Origin: Whitmania pigra
Lineage: Eukaryota > Annelida > Clitellata > Hirudinida > Haemopidae
NCBI GenBank assembly: GCA_021613335.1
Contig: JAJTWR010000263.1
Span: forward strand, 1,036,001-1,100,000
Direction of reading: 5' to 3'
Length of the DNA: 64,000 nucleotides
The translations under genes and the position numbers were made by a program. Below the pieces are notes generated by a model. The model was not told the DNA's origin, searched no databases, and saw nothing but the letters and a program-made list of their open reading frames with translations. Of this stretch, positions 10,201 to 26,100 are shown piece by piece. How positions within the stretch are numbered: position 1 is the stretch's first letter; every line of letters starts with the position of its first letter.

Positions 10201-11681
10201 TCATTTGCACCTTGTTTATAATTTGTGCCCTCAGTTTCGGCGAGGGGCCATTGGCCCGTGCTGATTTATTCTAATAATAATAAAGTTTTTGCTGGAGTAT
10301 ATTTCTAGGAAAAAAACTCATTTGCTTAAATTTGTAATCCATTGATTCCTTGTTGTTAAAATATGGATACCTTTAAATTCATCTTCATGTTTCTCAAATT
10401 CAAGAGCAAATGTCAAGAATTTCATGAGCATCCTTTTGTCGATGATGTTGACCGAAGTGGTTGAAAATACTTCAGAACGAGAACTTGGAACCTAATAAGA
10501 ACAAATCAATAATTACATTATTAATCTAGTTATTAAAAATATGTTAAAGAGGTTGTATTTACACTCTCAAACTTGTTATTGATGATTGTAAGAATTCTCG
10601 TCACGAGCTTGAACTCGCAATATCTCGACACGTCCGAAGATATCAAGAGCTCTATTAGCGCTCCTCGACTGTACATCATCTGCAAAATGAAATGTGATGT
10701 CATTGAAGGCCACTGGCATGAATCGTGCAAATAAACTTTTACTTTTGGAAGAAGATCCAAGATAAAATGTCTCTGCTTTTTTATCATCTCATCATACAAA
10801 TCATCATATCTCCTGTCTTCTTTCTCAAAACTTGTTTCTTCTTTAGAAACTCCATTTTCAATACCACTGTTTTCATCAGAATTTGTGTTTATCTTGAGCT
10901 TGGCCACATCATTTAAACTTTCAATGGAAGTCACATTGGGCTTTCTAAATTAACACAATTCAATATTTTTATACTTGACTCTTTCATTCAAACTGCAGAA
11001 TTTTTTTAATGAAGTGCATGGCATTGCATAACAGAAAAGTTGTTAAGTTATTGTAAATAGTCAGTCATGTTATCAATTTTGAATTCATAATGACAATGCC
11101 AGCATATTTTGTAAGAACATGAACACATTTCCATAGGCAAAAACCTGGATGGGTATTCATATTCTTCGATGTTTTTGATGAAGTTCTTTGGCTTCAGGAA
11201 TGGAATAAACTTTTCAGTATCTCCAAGAATGTCATTTTCAACGACGTTTTCACACTTATAATCGTCACTCTAGATAATAAATTGGATATCATTATTCTAA
11301 CATTACCATCAGATTTCATAATCATAAATATCAAACCTGTGAAGTTAAAAATTCCTTGAAACCATTTAAGGTAAAAGAACCCCAACAACCTCCATAATAA
11401 TCATTTCTATGCGCAAAAGCTTAAAGTTAAAATAACATACGAAATATACATAACTTCACATTCTTCAATTATACTAACTTATCTATATTTAAAACATTGA
11501 GCTCTATTCTTGATAAAGCCGCGGAGACAATGCTTTCAGTCATACCTGTAACAAAAATAATTATCTCATTTGCTGCACTTTAAGGATCACTCGAATAACT
11601 GTCACAAAAGAACATTATTCAGACTAAAAACTCACCGGTTCCCATTATAATGGCGTCATTGTGATCTGGCAATTTTTCCAT
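7287..11681 (-). CDS. CHM: Rab escort protein (choroideremia-like, REP)
   Basis: Seventeen coding exons, 5' to 3': 11636-11681, 11479-11545, 11337-11406, 11145-11269, 10743-10944, 10563-10679, 10371-10491, 9560-9675, 9312-9418, 8849-8920, 8647-8691, 8337-8399, 8210-8270, 8031-8127, 7871-7966, 7591-7733 and 7287-7451. They sum to 1713 bases, exactly 570 residues plus stop. The N-terminus [20 protein letters not shown] is the GDI/REP FAD-like fold, and YYGGCWGSF follows. [57 protein letters not shown] and [15 protein letters not shown] are diagnostic of REP; the insert and long C-terminal part separate it from plain Rab GDI. The protein presents newly made Rab GTPases to geranylgeranyl transferase II in the cytosol. 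Exon 12 uses an internal-looking AAG acceptor, the only one that keeps frame. A minus-strand AATAAA lies at 7261-7266. Confidence 0.96.
9840..10290 (+). mobile_element. Degenerate 3' end of a CR1/Jockey-like non-LTR retrotransposon
   Basis: In CHM intron 7, antisense to the gene, shifting frames give [31 protein letters not shown] and [14 protein letters not shown]. These are the typical C-terminal motifs of LINE ORF2 (R-G-D-L-I-x-x-Y-K, TRGH, RVV-x-x-W-N-x-LP, FKxxLD). Two in-frame stops and frame changes show it is dead. A short 3' tail ends in CTAATAATAATAAAG near 10290. Confidence 0.75.
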
Positions 11682-12315
11682 CGTCTTATCTGATCTAAAA
11701 ACCAAGGCAGTGAGGTGGTTAATTGCTTCGAACGATGATAAACATATGATGTTTATACTTGATTGCATACAAAGATCTCAGAAAAATTTTATCATTTAAT
11801 TAAAAAAATTAAAAATATTCATAAATTTTATAAAGTAATTGTCTCAGGTTACAACATACTTAGTGGTTAGGGGGCCGTTGCCAACTATCACCACATATTA
11901 GGTTCTTGGCTTTTAATATTTTTGTTTCGTTTTTTATTTGATGACATGATTTGACGCAAGCTAAATATAATATTATTATCGAAGTTTGTGCATTCCACAA
12001 AGAATTGACGGAGCTATTTTGATCTGCATGACGACGATCGTTAGCTTGACTGTAAATGTCATATTTAAAAAGTGATTTCATCCACTATTTAAGATTTTGC
12101 CTACAACAGAAAACTTTTCTAAGACTTTTGCTAATGATTGTCTTGTATTCTATTCGTGTTAATGAATATGGCGGTTTGCACTTCCAGACATAAAACATTA
12201 TCTGGCAAAACGCCACCAAAAATGAAATGAAGCGATTATCGTAAAACATAATTCAACATTGTTTTATTGGAAAAAATTACAAATGTACAAGATTATAGAT
12301 AAATAGTTATAAATG
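11682..12315. other. Intergenic: CHM promoter side and 3' flank of protease 2
   Basis: There is no gene. The minus-strand polyadenylation signal for the protease (plus-strand TTTATT at 12263-12268) lies about 50 bases past its stop. The rest presumably holds the CHM promoter and leader; no TATA box stands out. Confidence 0.45.
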
Positions 12316-16346
<4,031 letters not shown>

Positions 16347-17583
16347 CTGGAAAATAAAGATCCCTGCGGGTGGTAGTTTACAATCAGGATGTGCAATGGT
16401 CACTAAGTGTTGGAAAAAACTTGATTAAACCCACTCTAGGACGAACTTTGTTTTCTGGGGCGTTCATTAAAACTGTAAACGCGGAATGAGCTCATTTCGA
16501 TCGTCAAGCTTGAGTTGTGATGTGGGGTTTTATTGGAATTAATCTTCTTCCATCCATTGTTCATGGAAACGCAAGCGAATTATCATTATTACAGAAAATT
16601 AAATATCCAATGTTTTCCGAAGCTCTCTATTTTATTTTTGTTTATTTTTTTTTATTGCATCACAATGACGTCCATCTCATATTATCACAAAGTGGGATAT
16701 TAATGAAAACCAATTTGTACTTTGAAAGAACGTGAAAGTCCTTAAACCCTTTAACAAATGGATATTATTTAAAAAATAAATAAAGAATGAAAACACAAAA
16801 ATTAATGAATGGATCTTAAACTGATTTGCTGATAATAGCAGCAGCAATAAAAACGGAGTACAATTAGTTTGTTAGGCTAATAAATTTAAAATCAACTATT
16901 TGTGAATCCAATTCAAAAACCTATTGAATATTTTACACTCTATTCAAAATAGGAGATTGAAGGGTCTTTATCAAAAAGTTTCCGAAGATGGTTTTAGTTG
17001 GCGGTTCTCAACCTGCAGATCGCGTCCCCCTAAGACAGAGAATTCAATATTTTTAAAATTATTTTTTGACAAAGCTTTATCCTTAACCAAGACGTTTTTA
17101 TAGTGCAAGCATTTTTCGGCTATTATATAACGCTCAATGTCTTGTCGGGCCGATTGCAAGATGCTTGCGGCGATAGTATGCCGTGTTAGCGACTGGCTGT
17201 TCACGAAGTAGTAACTGGGATCTGAACTTGGTACAAGAGGCTAATTTTGTTATTTCATATTGTTCATTGTGCGTAATAATGCGGAAACTACGGGGGAGGG
17301 GTCAAAATTCGGCAAATTTTTGAGGACATCTTTTACGGACGACCAATAACTGAGTGAAATGTAGCCCAATCAATTTTGTTGCTGGGGGTCGCCGCAGCAC
17401 ATCAAGTGCTGGCTGGAGGTAGCGGCGTCAGAAAGGTTGAGAACCGCTGCCTTAAGATACCAGTTAACTATGTCCACTTAGACTTGAATGGGTTTAAATG
17501 ATTTTTGTAATGAACGCAAGCACGATCCAAGAATTGATCGTCGAGCTGATATAATTAGGTCAACTAATTATTCATTAACAAGT
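16347..17583. other. Intergenic / 5' part of protease 2 and 3' flank of protease 1
   Basis: No complete exon was recognised, although the first coding exon of protease 2 should lie in the first part. A hAT-like MITE occupies 16999-17449. No AATAAA is obvious close to the protease-1 stop at 17584. Confidence 0.45.
16999..17449. mobile_element. hAT-like non-autonomous DNA transposon (MITE)
   Basis: A left end with GCGGTTCTCAACC and a right end whose complement is CAGCGGTTCTCAACC form the classical terminal inverted repeats of hAT elements. A GGGGTCGCCGCAGCA phrase near the right end is also typical. No transposase is present. The expected 8-bp target duplication is not intact. Confidence 0.6.
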
Positions 17584-20500
17584 TTAGGAGGTGGTAATGG
17601 TCGTATGAATCCAATCGAGAAAATAAGAGACTCTGGCAGCAAAGCTGGCTTGGCACAATTCGTGCTCCTCTGCCTGTTGTACTTTGGCCGATACGTAACT
17701 GGATATTCCCATGATGAACCACCTGTCTTCATTTGGACGTTGGCACGCAAATGAACCCCCACTGTCACCCTAGAAGATCAACAAGCAGTAAACATCAAGG
17801 CTATTCAATATTCCTTTTTTTTACCATTAATTTGTTAATAATTAATAATTTGTCCCTAACCATACATATGTTTGCATTCCCAAGGCCAGGTCGAGTTCCA
17901 ATGCAGATTTCAGTTTCCGCCTTCAGCCTGGTTGGCGAACAAAACTGTCGTTCGTATTCCATCATTTTACTGTGGAGAAGCGTTGGTGACAACATGCCTG
18001 AAATTATGAATTTATTATGAAATTATTATGTTTTAACTGAAGGACATGGGATGAATTTTTATAATTTACTATGATATGAAGAAATGGCCGAAAATGACGT
18101 ACAAAGAACACTTTCAATATTCCGTGACAATATTTAGCAAATTCATTTAATCATTTTAATCTTTTTAATCTCGCTTAATAATAATATTCATATTATGGTC
18201 TTTGGTGATCCCTGCCCGTTTTAGGGCTTTAAATATTACGGTGATGTTTTTTTGATTATGTTTTTTTATGATGTTTTTAGAACGTGTTAGAGGGCTGAAT
18301 AAAATATTTCAAAGTAATAACATTGGTTTTACCTTTGGCCGTTTTACCAAAACCTATGCTGACACAGGTTCGAAAATCATGCACTCTGGAATAATTGAAT
18401 GGCAGGCAGACTGGCTGCACGTATGGGGAGAAGACAATGCGCGTAGCTACTTTTAACAGGGCAAGATCGTTCACTATCAACCTGTGGTAGTAATATGGGT
18501 GGACGACAAATTTCTTGACGCGGTAAGTGATCCATTTATCGTCGTAAACATGTATTGAGCCGGTTGAGACGATGCAGTGGTCTGCCTGATGCCTATAACA
18601 TTGAAATTATTCATGAAATTATTTCGATGTAGTAACATCTTGTTGTTATAGAAGCTGCTTGGCTTTCTCCTGGCGTTGCCGTTATTTTTGGCGTGTGCTG
18701 TTTCCTAAATATTTATTTATGAAATTTAAAATAAGGATTCCTAGGATTCGTTTAAACAATATAAATAGATGTTATATACATAGTATAAAATGTTTGTATT
18801 TTTTTTTATTGAGGATAATCTAAGAAAACAAAACCGACGCGATTCCTGATTTGTTGAAGAGGCAGTGAGCAGCTGTGATGAGCCAATATTGGTTCAAGAT
18901 TGATGAGCCGCAAGTGCTGCCCTCGCACGAAAGTCTAGCGTGCCACGGCCACTGACCTGGACTCGAAGCTTTTCCATTTATTATATAACTATTTGCTGTT
19001 GGATTATACCTTCGACGACCACAAGCTTCTGAATATGTAAGATTATTACATATTAATTTATTAATCTCACAGGAAAAATTAATGGTACTTTCCTTCAGCA
19101 GTACATTCCACTTTTATAACTTCGTCACTAGAACAGCGTCTGAGTTGGACCAATAGATTTGTTAATGTTAGCCCCGAGTTTTATGGATTGTTGACAATTA
19201 ATTTACTTGACAATAATTTATTTATACGAAGTATTAATTTAACGAGGTTTATCAAATCTCGCCTGCCTAACAATTGAGGATTTGATGATGGTTTGATATT
19301 TGTATCTTACGAATCCGTCGATTAAGGCGTAGCTATCGAGTGGCTTGTTTAGTGTCCAGTAACTTGACACATTCCTGAGTATAATAATAACTAAATAATG
19401 ATAAATAGATAAACTTGTAAAGAAGGTAATTACTTATATCCCATGTATTTGCAAAGATTTTCCGCCAACTGAGGATTCCAGTTGCTGGCACATACTTGGT
19501 AATGTCGACTGCCCCGAATTCTAAGAGTCAATTCGGATGATTTTGAAATCTCGGCTTCAAAATATTAAAGTTCACAATTGTAGTTTATGTGGCTAGATAT
19601 GCAATTCGTTACAAGTGTGTGCGCAGTAACCACAGTTTCTTTCGTCATCAACTCCAGGACAGTCAACTTTTCCATCGCAAACATGTCTGGTCTTGATGCA
19701 CTTCCTGGTTTTCCGACATCTAATGCTATCAGTTTCTGGGCAAGTGCCTTAACACATGAGGATATACCCATATAAACGTTATGGGAATATTTAGTAATAT
19801 TTTTTACAATTTCTATTTATCTTATTTTAGAACTTTCTCCGCTAACCACAATGACCATCGCTTTCGTCATCATTTAGTGGACAATCCTGCACGCCGTCGC
19901 AGAGGAATCTCTTCGACAGGCACACGCTGTTCTTACACTGAAATTCCTGGTACCTACAAGCTGACGCATTACTAAAAAATGTATTGAACAATCAATAAAA
20001 TTAACTCAAGTAAATCAAACCGCAAATTTGTATTAGATCAATTGCTGTTCAAGACGTCATAGCACAAAAAGCTCACCGAGATATCAGTTTTTGGTTGACA
20101 ATATTAAATTTTAAGCTGAACTGTTGACTAGGCCATGAAATATGACAAATATTTAATATATTTATATTAATATATTTAAATTCCTACAATATGACAAATT
20201 TCTAACTGCAATTAGTTTCGTCTCGACCGTCGGGACAATCCTGAAATCGATCACATCTTTGATTGTCGGTGATACATATTTTGTTTTGTGGGCAGTACAT
20301 CACGGAACCAATGGGACATTCTAATTGTAAATTGTAGCTTTAACGTCACTGATCCTTTCAAACAAAGTTTCAGAAAGCTTGCCTTCTAATGCCTTAGCAA
20401 CCTTAAACACTGAAAATAAATTAAGATTTGCATTCACACCTCTAAGGCTTCTCATCTTTATACGAATTCTAACATATATTGGCTTAATATATATAATAAA

Positions 20501-21039
20501 TAATATATATATATATTATATATATTTGGAAGAACTTTAACGACTTAAAAAATTAAAATTTAAGCAGGACCACCGAGAGAGATGATGGAAGTTATGGGCC
20601 CGGCAAATTTTTTGTGCTCACAATTTTTAAGGTATTTAATTTTTTAATGTGTTACAATATTATAATCAAAACTTTTGGTTGCTTTTCCATTACCAAATTG
20701 ACATGCGGACCCTTGATTATTGTGCCTAAGGGTCCGAACTTTCTGGTGGAGGCACTGAATTTAATAGATGTAATAAAAAAAATTGTTAAGTGGTAAAATC
20801 GAGGACTTACTCCTGTGTAACATGTTTGAGACCACACTCCCACTTCCTTTAGAAACATTAGTGATTACGAACGTAATACTGAGAATGAGTAAAGTTGATG
20901 CTATGATCCACCAAGCAGCCATCTTTCTCCTGTTGGTAAAGTTTGTCGACGTGCCCAAGGTTGTTCCTTTCGGATAGCAACTAGACAAATATATAACGTT
21001 AACGTCTCTTTTATGCACATTATTGTGGTTTTCTACCAT
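17584..21039 (-). CDS. Type II transmembrane serine protease 1 (TM, 3x LDLa, SRCR, peptidase S1)
   Basis: Exons 5' to 3': 20811-21039, 20383-20409, LDLa 20207-20320, 19847-19960, 19631-19747; SRCR 19434-19554, 19267-19374, 19093-19139; protease 18839-19028, 18333-18592, 17861-17997, 17584-17769. They sum to 1650 bases, 549 residues plus stop. A short cytosolic tail precedes one membrane anchor ([17 protein letters not shown]). Three LDLa modules and an SRCR domain follow, then a trypsin-fold domain with [14 protein letters not shown] and GDSGGS. As in its paralogue, the activation site is Y|IING and position 189 is Asn; the usual Pro after GDSGG is Ser. This domain order is that of membrane-anchored proteases such as corin/TMPRSS types. 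Exons of 27, 114, 114, 117, 121, 108 and 47 bases match the neighbouring copy exactly. Three introns require non-GT donors (GC, GC, GA). An in-frame start at MAAWW is also possible. Confidence 0.92.
19091..19092 (-). other. Inferred GA donor, protease 1
   Basis: The exon ends GCT-GAA-G and the intron starts GAAAGT, consensus except A at +2. Joining at the GT four bases later gives a frameshift and early stop in the protease domain. The 64-base intron is homologous to the GG-donor intron of protease 2. Confidence 0.6.
19265..19266 (-). other. Inferred GC donor, protease 1 SRCR exon
   Basis: Splicing at TTAG|GCAGGC makes this SRCR exon 108 bases, the same as in protease 2, and joins IKSSIVR in frame to [11 protein letters not shown]. 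An internal GTAAGA would give 64 bases and a stop. Confidence 0.6.
20381..20382 (-). other. Inferred GC donor, protease 1 linker exon
   Basis: The 27-base exon (FKVAKALEG) ends TTAGAAG with intron start GCAAGC. The paralogous 27-base exon ends TTTGAAG with GTAAAT. The GC-AG form keeps exon length and phase. Confidence 0.65.
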
Positions 21040-21691
21040 TACTAAGAGAATCGCTCTTTAACTCTTACTTTTAATTAAATGAAATTTAACTTTTTAAATT
21101 AATATACTACGGAGGGCCATTGTACATTGTACATGCACCCATATTCTATTATGAAAACATACATTATTTTCTACAGTGATATGTAAAAATAAAGTCCTGC
21201 AGCCCGTAATGCTTGTTCAACAATTTAATGTCAAACCATAGTCGCGTATCCTCAAGAAACATAGAATCGGTTCCAGTGCTTCGCCTCATTTTGTATGGAA
21301 GTTGAAGTTGCCAGTTAACAAATAAATACGTGATGTCATTTTAATCAGGACGTTTTCAGAAAATTCGCAATTTTTTTTGCATTATTCAATCGGTTACTTC
21401 AATCAATACTTCAGTCGGTACATTATTAAACAGCTGCTTATTAATTATAAAAGATATTCATAAATTTTATAGCATACGATTTTAAGTTAAATAAATTATA
21501 TTTGAAAAATGTCTGATTTTGAATTTTTTTGATTAAATTCCGTCTTACTTTTATTTCCTGATATAATCTTCAATCAAATTCAAATGTTTGTATGTCCATT
21601 CCCGCTTTGTTTACATTATTTGGAATTTTTTTCGGTCGCTGACTTATGATCGCGGCAATTTTTTTGTGAAATCTGCAACTGCGATGCTCAA
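21040..21691. other. Divergent intergenic region, protease 1 / CRCP
   Basis: There is no coding exon. It presumably carries the promoters of the minus-strand protease and the plus-strand CRCP gene. It is AT-rich and no clear box stands out. Confidence 0.4.
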
Positions 21692-22132
21692 ATGAATATA
21701 ATTAACAAAAACGTTGGACTTCTCAGCAATTTTGAAGTATATCAGTTGTTAAAAGATATCAAGGAAGGCAAAAATGGCTACAGCAAACCAGGTGTGCACT
21801 TGCAAGAGCTGGCAACTATAGTTTATGAATTGTTTCAATATTTAGATAGAAGTCCTTGCAGAAATCAATCCAAGGAGCAATTATGTTTACTTATGAAGGA
21901 CTTAGAAAAGTTTAATCTTACCAAAGCTGAAAGGCTTCAGGTCTATAAATTATTCATTCTTAATTAGTCAATGTTTAACTTTGATCTTGCATCTGTTTTA
22001 AACTTCCAGTTGGTGAACTTCTTGCCAAAAACTCCTGTTGAAATACAACTAATGATTGAAGAAAGTGAGGAGAGATTGAGTGAGCAGGATATTGAAACCT
22101 TGCTCCATGTAATTAGCAAATATGACAAATAG
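21692..22132 (+). CDS. CRCP: RNA polymerase III subunit RPC9 / CGRP receptor component
   Basis: Two exons, 21692-21940 and 22010-22132, join in phase 0 (CTTCAG|GTCTAT...TTCCAG|TTGGTG), giving 123 residues. The start LLSNFEVYQLLKDIKEG, the middle LTKAERLQ and the end VEIQLMIEESEERLSEQDIE are the signature of the RPC9/CRCP family (about 148 residues in human). The human acidic tail is missing. In the nucleus RPC9 pairs with RPC8 to form the stalk of RNA polymerase III; in vertebrates it is also named as a CGRP-receptor accessory protein. Confidence 0.95.
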
Positions 22133-23122
22133 GCGTTTGTACTTTAATTTAAGACGGTCTGTCAAAACGTTATTGTTATGATTTTAATGAAGTTACGTTT
22201 GCAGAAGTTAATCAACCTTTTTACTCATTTTTAAATATAACTAATGCTGTAAGTATGATGTGAAAACTGCAATTCTATCATAAAAAATAGTTTTTAAAAT
22301 GTTTAGATGTTGATGCCATGGAGTGATGATACTGATATAAAAAAAAAGCGAAAGTGTTGTTCGATTTTATTAATTTACATTGATTTGATATGATTACATA
22401 CAGTGTTGACTCAATTTTCTTAGTTATGGTCTGAAAGGTTTTAAGATGTTGTGCATGGACGTCATTTCAGCTTTTCCCAAGGGTAAGCCCTCGCATTACT
22501 TAAGAATATGACCTTTTTTGCGTATAGTCTAGGGTCAGCCAGTGGAAATATTCTAATAGGCTTCGAGTAAGATAGATTTTTGAGCATGGAGTTTATTTAT
22601 ATTTTTTAGTTTGAGATACTCATGTCAAAGCTTTATCGCAATTTATGGTTGCAGCAGTTCCACTTCCCGACATTGTAGGCCGGAGCTTTAAGTGCAGGTC
22701 CAAGATCGCTGATTATTTAGCTTATTTTAAAGTATTCGTTCATGGGCAAAAACGTTTCGTAGTTTTGAGTTTAAAACATCACAAGTTGGTGATTCCGTAC
22801 TCACATTTTGTTAATAAGACCGATCGAAGTGATATATAGTTCTTCAAGCTCGGAAAAGTGAAGAATGGCTTTAATTTAGGATTATAATGTGCAAGTGGAA
22901 ACTAACAACGCGTTAATCCAATTATCTTTGATGTTGTGGTCGTGGGTACCTCTAAACATCTGTGACGAAATGTCTTGTGATCCAGGTGCTGTGCTATACC
23001 TTCGATTCGATATAAGTGCTCTTTTGCATTGTTTCTAATTTTGATATCGTTCGGAATCAACTACAGCTGTCAGATTTAGACCTTATGATACCTACTTCTA
23101 CTTATAAGTTTTATGTACGCCG
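22133..23122. other. Intergenic CRCP-WDR81
   Basis: About 1 kb without recognisable genes. A 64-codon frame at 22645-22839 has no splice context or family match and is probably chance. Confidence 0.45.
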
Positions 23123-26100
23123 ATGGACTTGCTAAGTTCCTTAGAAAGAGATTTTGGTATTAAAGAGGACTTTGTCGTAGTTGTCTCTGAGAAACGCTTC
23201 AATTGTTTGGTAAGTTAAGTCGTGAGGCTGTTTTATATCCAACTAAATATATGGATACATGTGTACTGTTGATATTCTGAACCAAAATTGTTATTCAATT
23301 AATATTGGGCTCAATCAAATTGTATTTAGGTTCCAACTTCATGGATTGAAAGTAATAGTAAGGAAGTACCTGATGCATTGCCCAGAATAGCTGGAGATCT
23401 TTATGGAGGTGTTCACAAGAGTCTAGCATCATTGGTATTAGCCAGAAGTACAGCAAAACAACATTTGGATGGTTTTGTTTCGGTTGTTGTGAACATTGTT
23501 AGAAAAGACCCACAGATAGTGGAAAGGTTTTAACACTTGAGCAATAATTTTGAATGTAACTTCTGTGACATTTGTTGAATGAATGGTCTTTTTATGGTTA
23601 TAATTGATCACAAATATTTTAATCGTTAAAAGCTTTAGTTGATCGTTGAACTTTTCAGCTTAGTTGAGGAAAGATTGTGCATGAAAGATCCAGCTAATGA
23701 ATTGAGTAATGCACAGGTACGATCACACGTGGAATTGCTGCAAAGAAATTGCTTTCAAAAGGAAGCCAGAGAAAAATTTTCAAAAGCATATTCTGCTGGC
23801 AAAAATAAACGTAGAAAGCTGCCAATGAAGGTGGATAAAAACTTATATTAGTAATTTTTCATGAAACATTGTGGCAATAGTTCTTGTTTTTGATTAGCTT
23901 GACAATTTGGCAACATGACAGTCACTTAAGCATTTGTATTTCAAAATTCAGAGTCACGACACGATAATTGCTGACGTTTTAAAGAAGCTTTATGGAAGAA
24001 AACCAGTTTGCACTGAAAAATATCTCCAAGAAGTTCTAATGAAATCACATTCTCAAGATGATCTTTTGCTACCAGAAGACAAATTAATCAAAATGACTGA
24101 ACAACCCTCGAAGCAGTTTATTGCTAGCCATCCTAGCTTACATCCTGCATATTTCGTTGCCGAAACCAGTATTGCCTTTTTTATATTTCAGCCATTTTTC
24201 AGGTACACTCTTGCAGATTTAATTGCTTTTAGTCCACTGAAGTTGTCAGAGAACAGCTGCAAACTATTTGTTTTCTTTGAGATTCTGATGGCAATACGTC
24301 ATCTTCATTCTCTCGGCATCAGTATATGTAATTTGAAGCTGTCCGACTTCTCGGTAAATGACATGTTATGGGTTCGGATCATCTCTTTGGACTTCAGCAA
24401 TTTCTATAGGAAGAAAAGGTTCCAAAGATTCGTGTGCATTTTTGGCCATTTGTAACACATTAATTTTTGAACCGTTGCAGCTTATTTAATTCCAAATCTG
24501 TTTGTTGGGAAGGGAAACATGTCATCCTGCCAAAATATTCAAACGTCCCTCGTTGTTCATTAAGTCTCAAGGCAACTTTACATGATTTACCTCAAATTTT
24601 GAAGGGGTGGATTAATGGAGAAGTGTCAAATCTTGACTATCTCATGGTTATAAACAAGCTTTCTGGTAAGATCAGTCGGTAGAACAATAAGATGGTAGTG
24701 ATTGGCTTTTACTTCAGTTATTATCGATTGAAGGAAGGAGCATCAATGAGCCAAATCACCATCCAATACTTCCTTGGGTGCTTGACTTGTCAAAGCCATC
24801 TTGCACCAGTTTTAGGAATTTGACAAAGTCAAAGTATCGCCTCAACAAAGGCGACACTCAACTGGATCTAACATTTGATTCCTCTAACCCGGAATCGGTG
24901 ATGAATCATCCAAATCAAACTCCGTTCCACGTGTCCGACTTTCTGTCCGACATAACTTATTACGTCTACGTCGCCAGGAAGAGTCCGAGGGATGTTTTGT
25001 GCCGGATGGTTCGACCGAGGTGGCAACCCAATCATTACCCTCCGAACCTCGGAAGATTGTACGACTGGACGCCGGACGAATGCATTCCTGCTTTCTACAC
25101 CGATCATAACATTTTCAAATCGTGTCACGAAGATCTTTCCGATTTACAGCTCCCAGTTTGGGCTTCGAATCCAAGAGAGTTTATCGAGGTTCACAAAGCA
25201 GCTCTGGAGGGTGCTGAGGTGTCTCAAAATTTGCACCATTGGATAGACCTCACTTTTGGATATAGGGTAAGTTGCTTTGTTGATGTATGTATTTTTATTA
25301 TTTGAACATAACAATATAATACGTACGAATTAGTGAAATGTAATAATAAACACATAATAAGAATGATTTGTATTTGTAACACATAAATAGAATGATTTGT
25401 ATTTGTACAAATACAGTCAAGTTATGGACCTTTTCTTTGTTCAGTTGACAGGTGTTGCTGCAATGAAGAGCAAGAATGTTTGTTTACAGCTGGTTGATAA
25501 GCACAAGTCCTTAATGAATCATGGTATTGTTCAATTGTTCAGTTCCCCTCATCCTGTTCGAGCAGAAAATGTTTTCGAGAATTTCTCAAATCAATTTCCA
25601 TTCATTGCAAACGAGACTTACAATGAAGATGATGATGTTTATTTTGATTTGGAAACTTCAGTAATTGATGATGATGATAAGAAAAGGTGAGGGAATGTTA
25701 ATATTAGATTAAAATCGCACGCATCGATTTAAGTGAAAACTTGCTTATTTACACCCTGTATTATCAATAGTATTTTTCTTAAAACGGACTGGTCATCAGT
25801 TTTAGTGGCATGTCTGACTAGATGAAACAATGTCAAAATTATTTTTAGAATATTTAAGCTATTGTTGTAGACATGGAAGTGTTGACAAAGAAAGAAATAA
25901 AAAGGACATAGTGGCAGATCCTTTGGCAGATTTGAACAAGTTGGAAAAATATTTCAGTTTTTGCATAAAGGAGACTTATTCATTGGATCGGGATTCTGGA
26001 AAGGTTTGCTAAATCAAGTGTTTGATTTGAGTATAAAAGAATTCTTGGGACATCTTATATTCTTTTTGATTTGACAATAATATTCAATAATTCCTTGTCT

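Noticed and set aside
16971..17204. Possible transposase fragment inside the hAT-like element
   Set aside because: The 77-codon frame shows no hAT transposase motif; the element appears non-autonomous.
22645..22839. 64-codon plus-strand frame between CRCP and WDR81
   Set aside because: No match to a known family, no splice context and no supporting signal.
23113..23123. Alternative upstream ATG for WDR81 (ATGTACGCCGATGG)
   Set aside because: It is out of frame with the BEACH-protein reading frame; the ATG at 23123 opens directly into the conserved exon.
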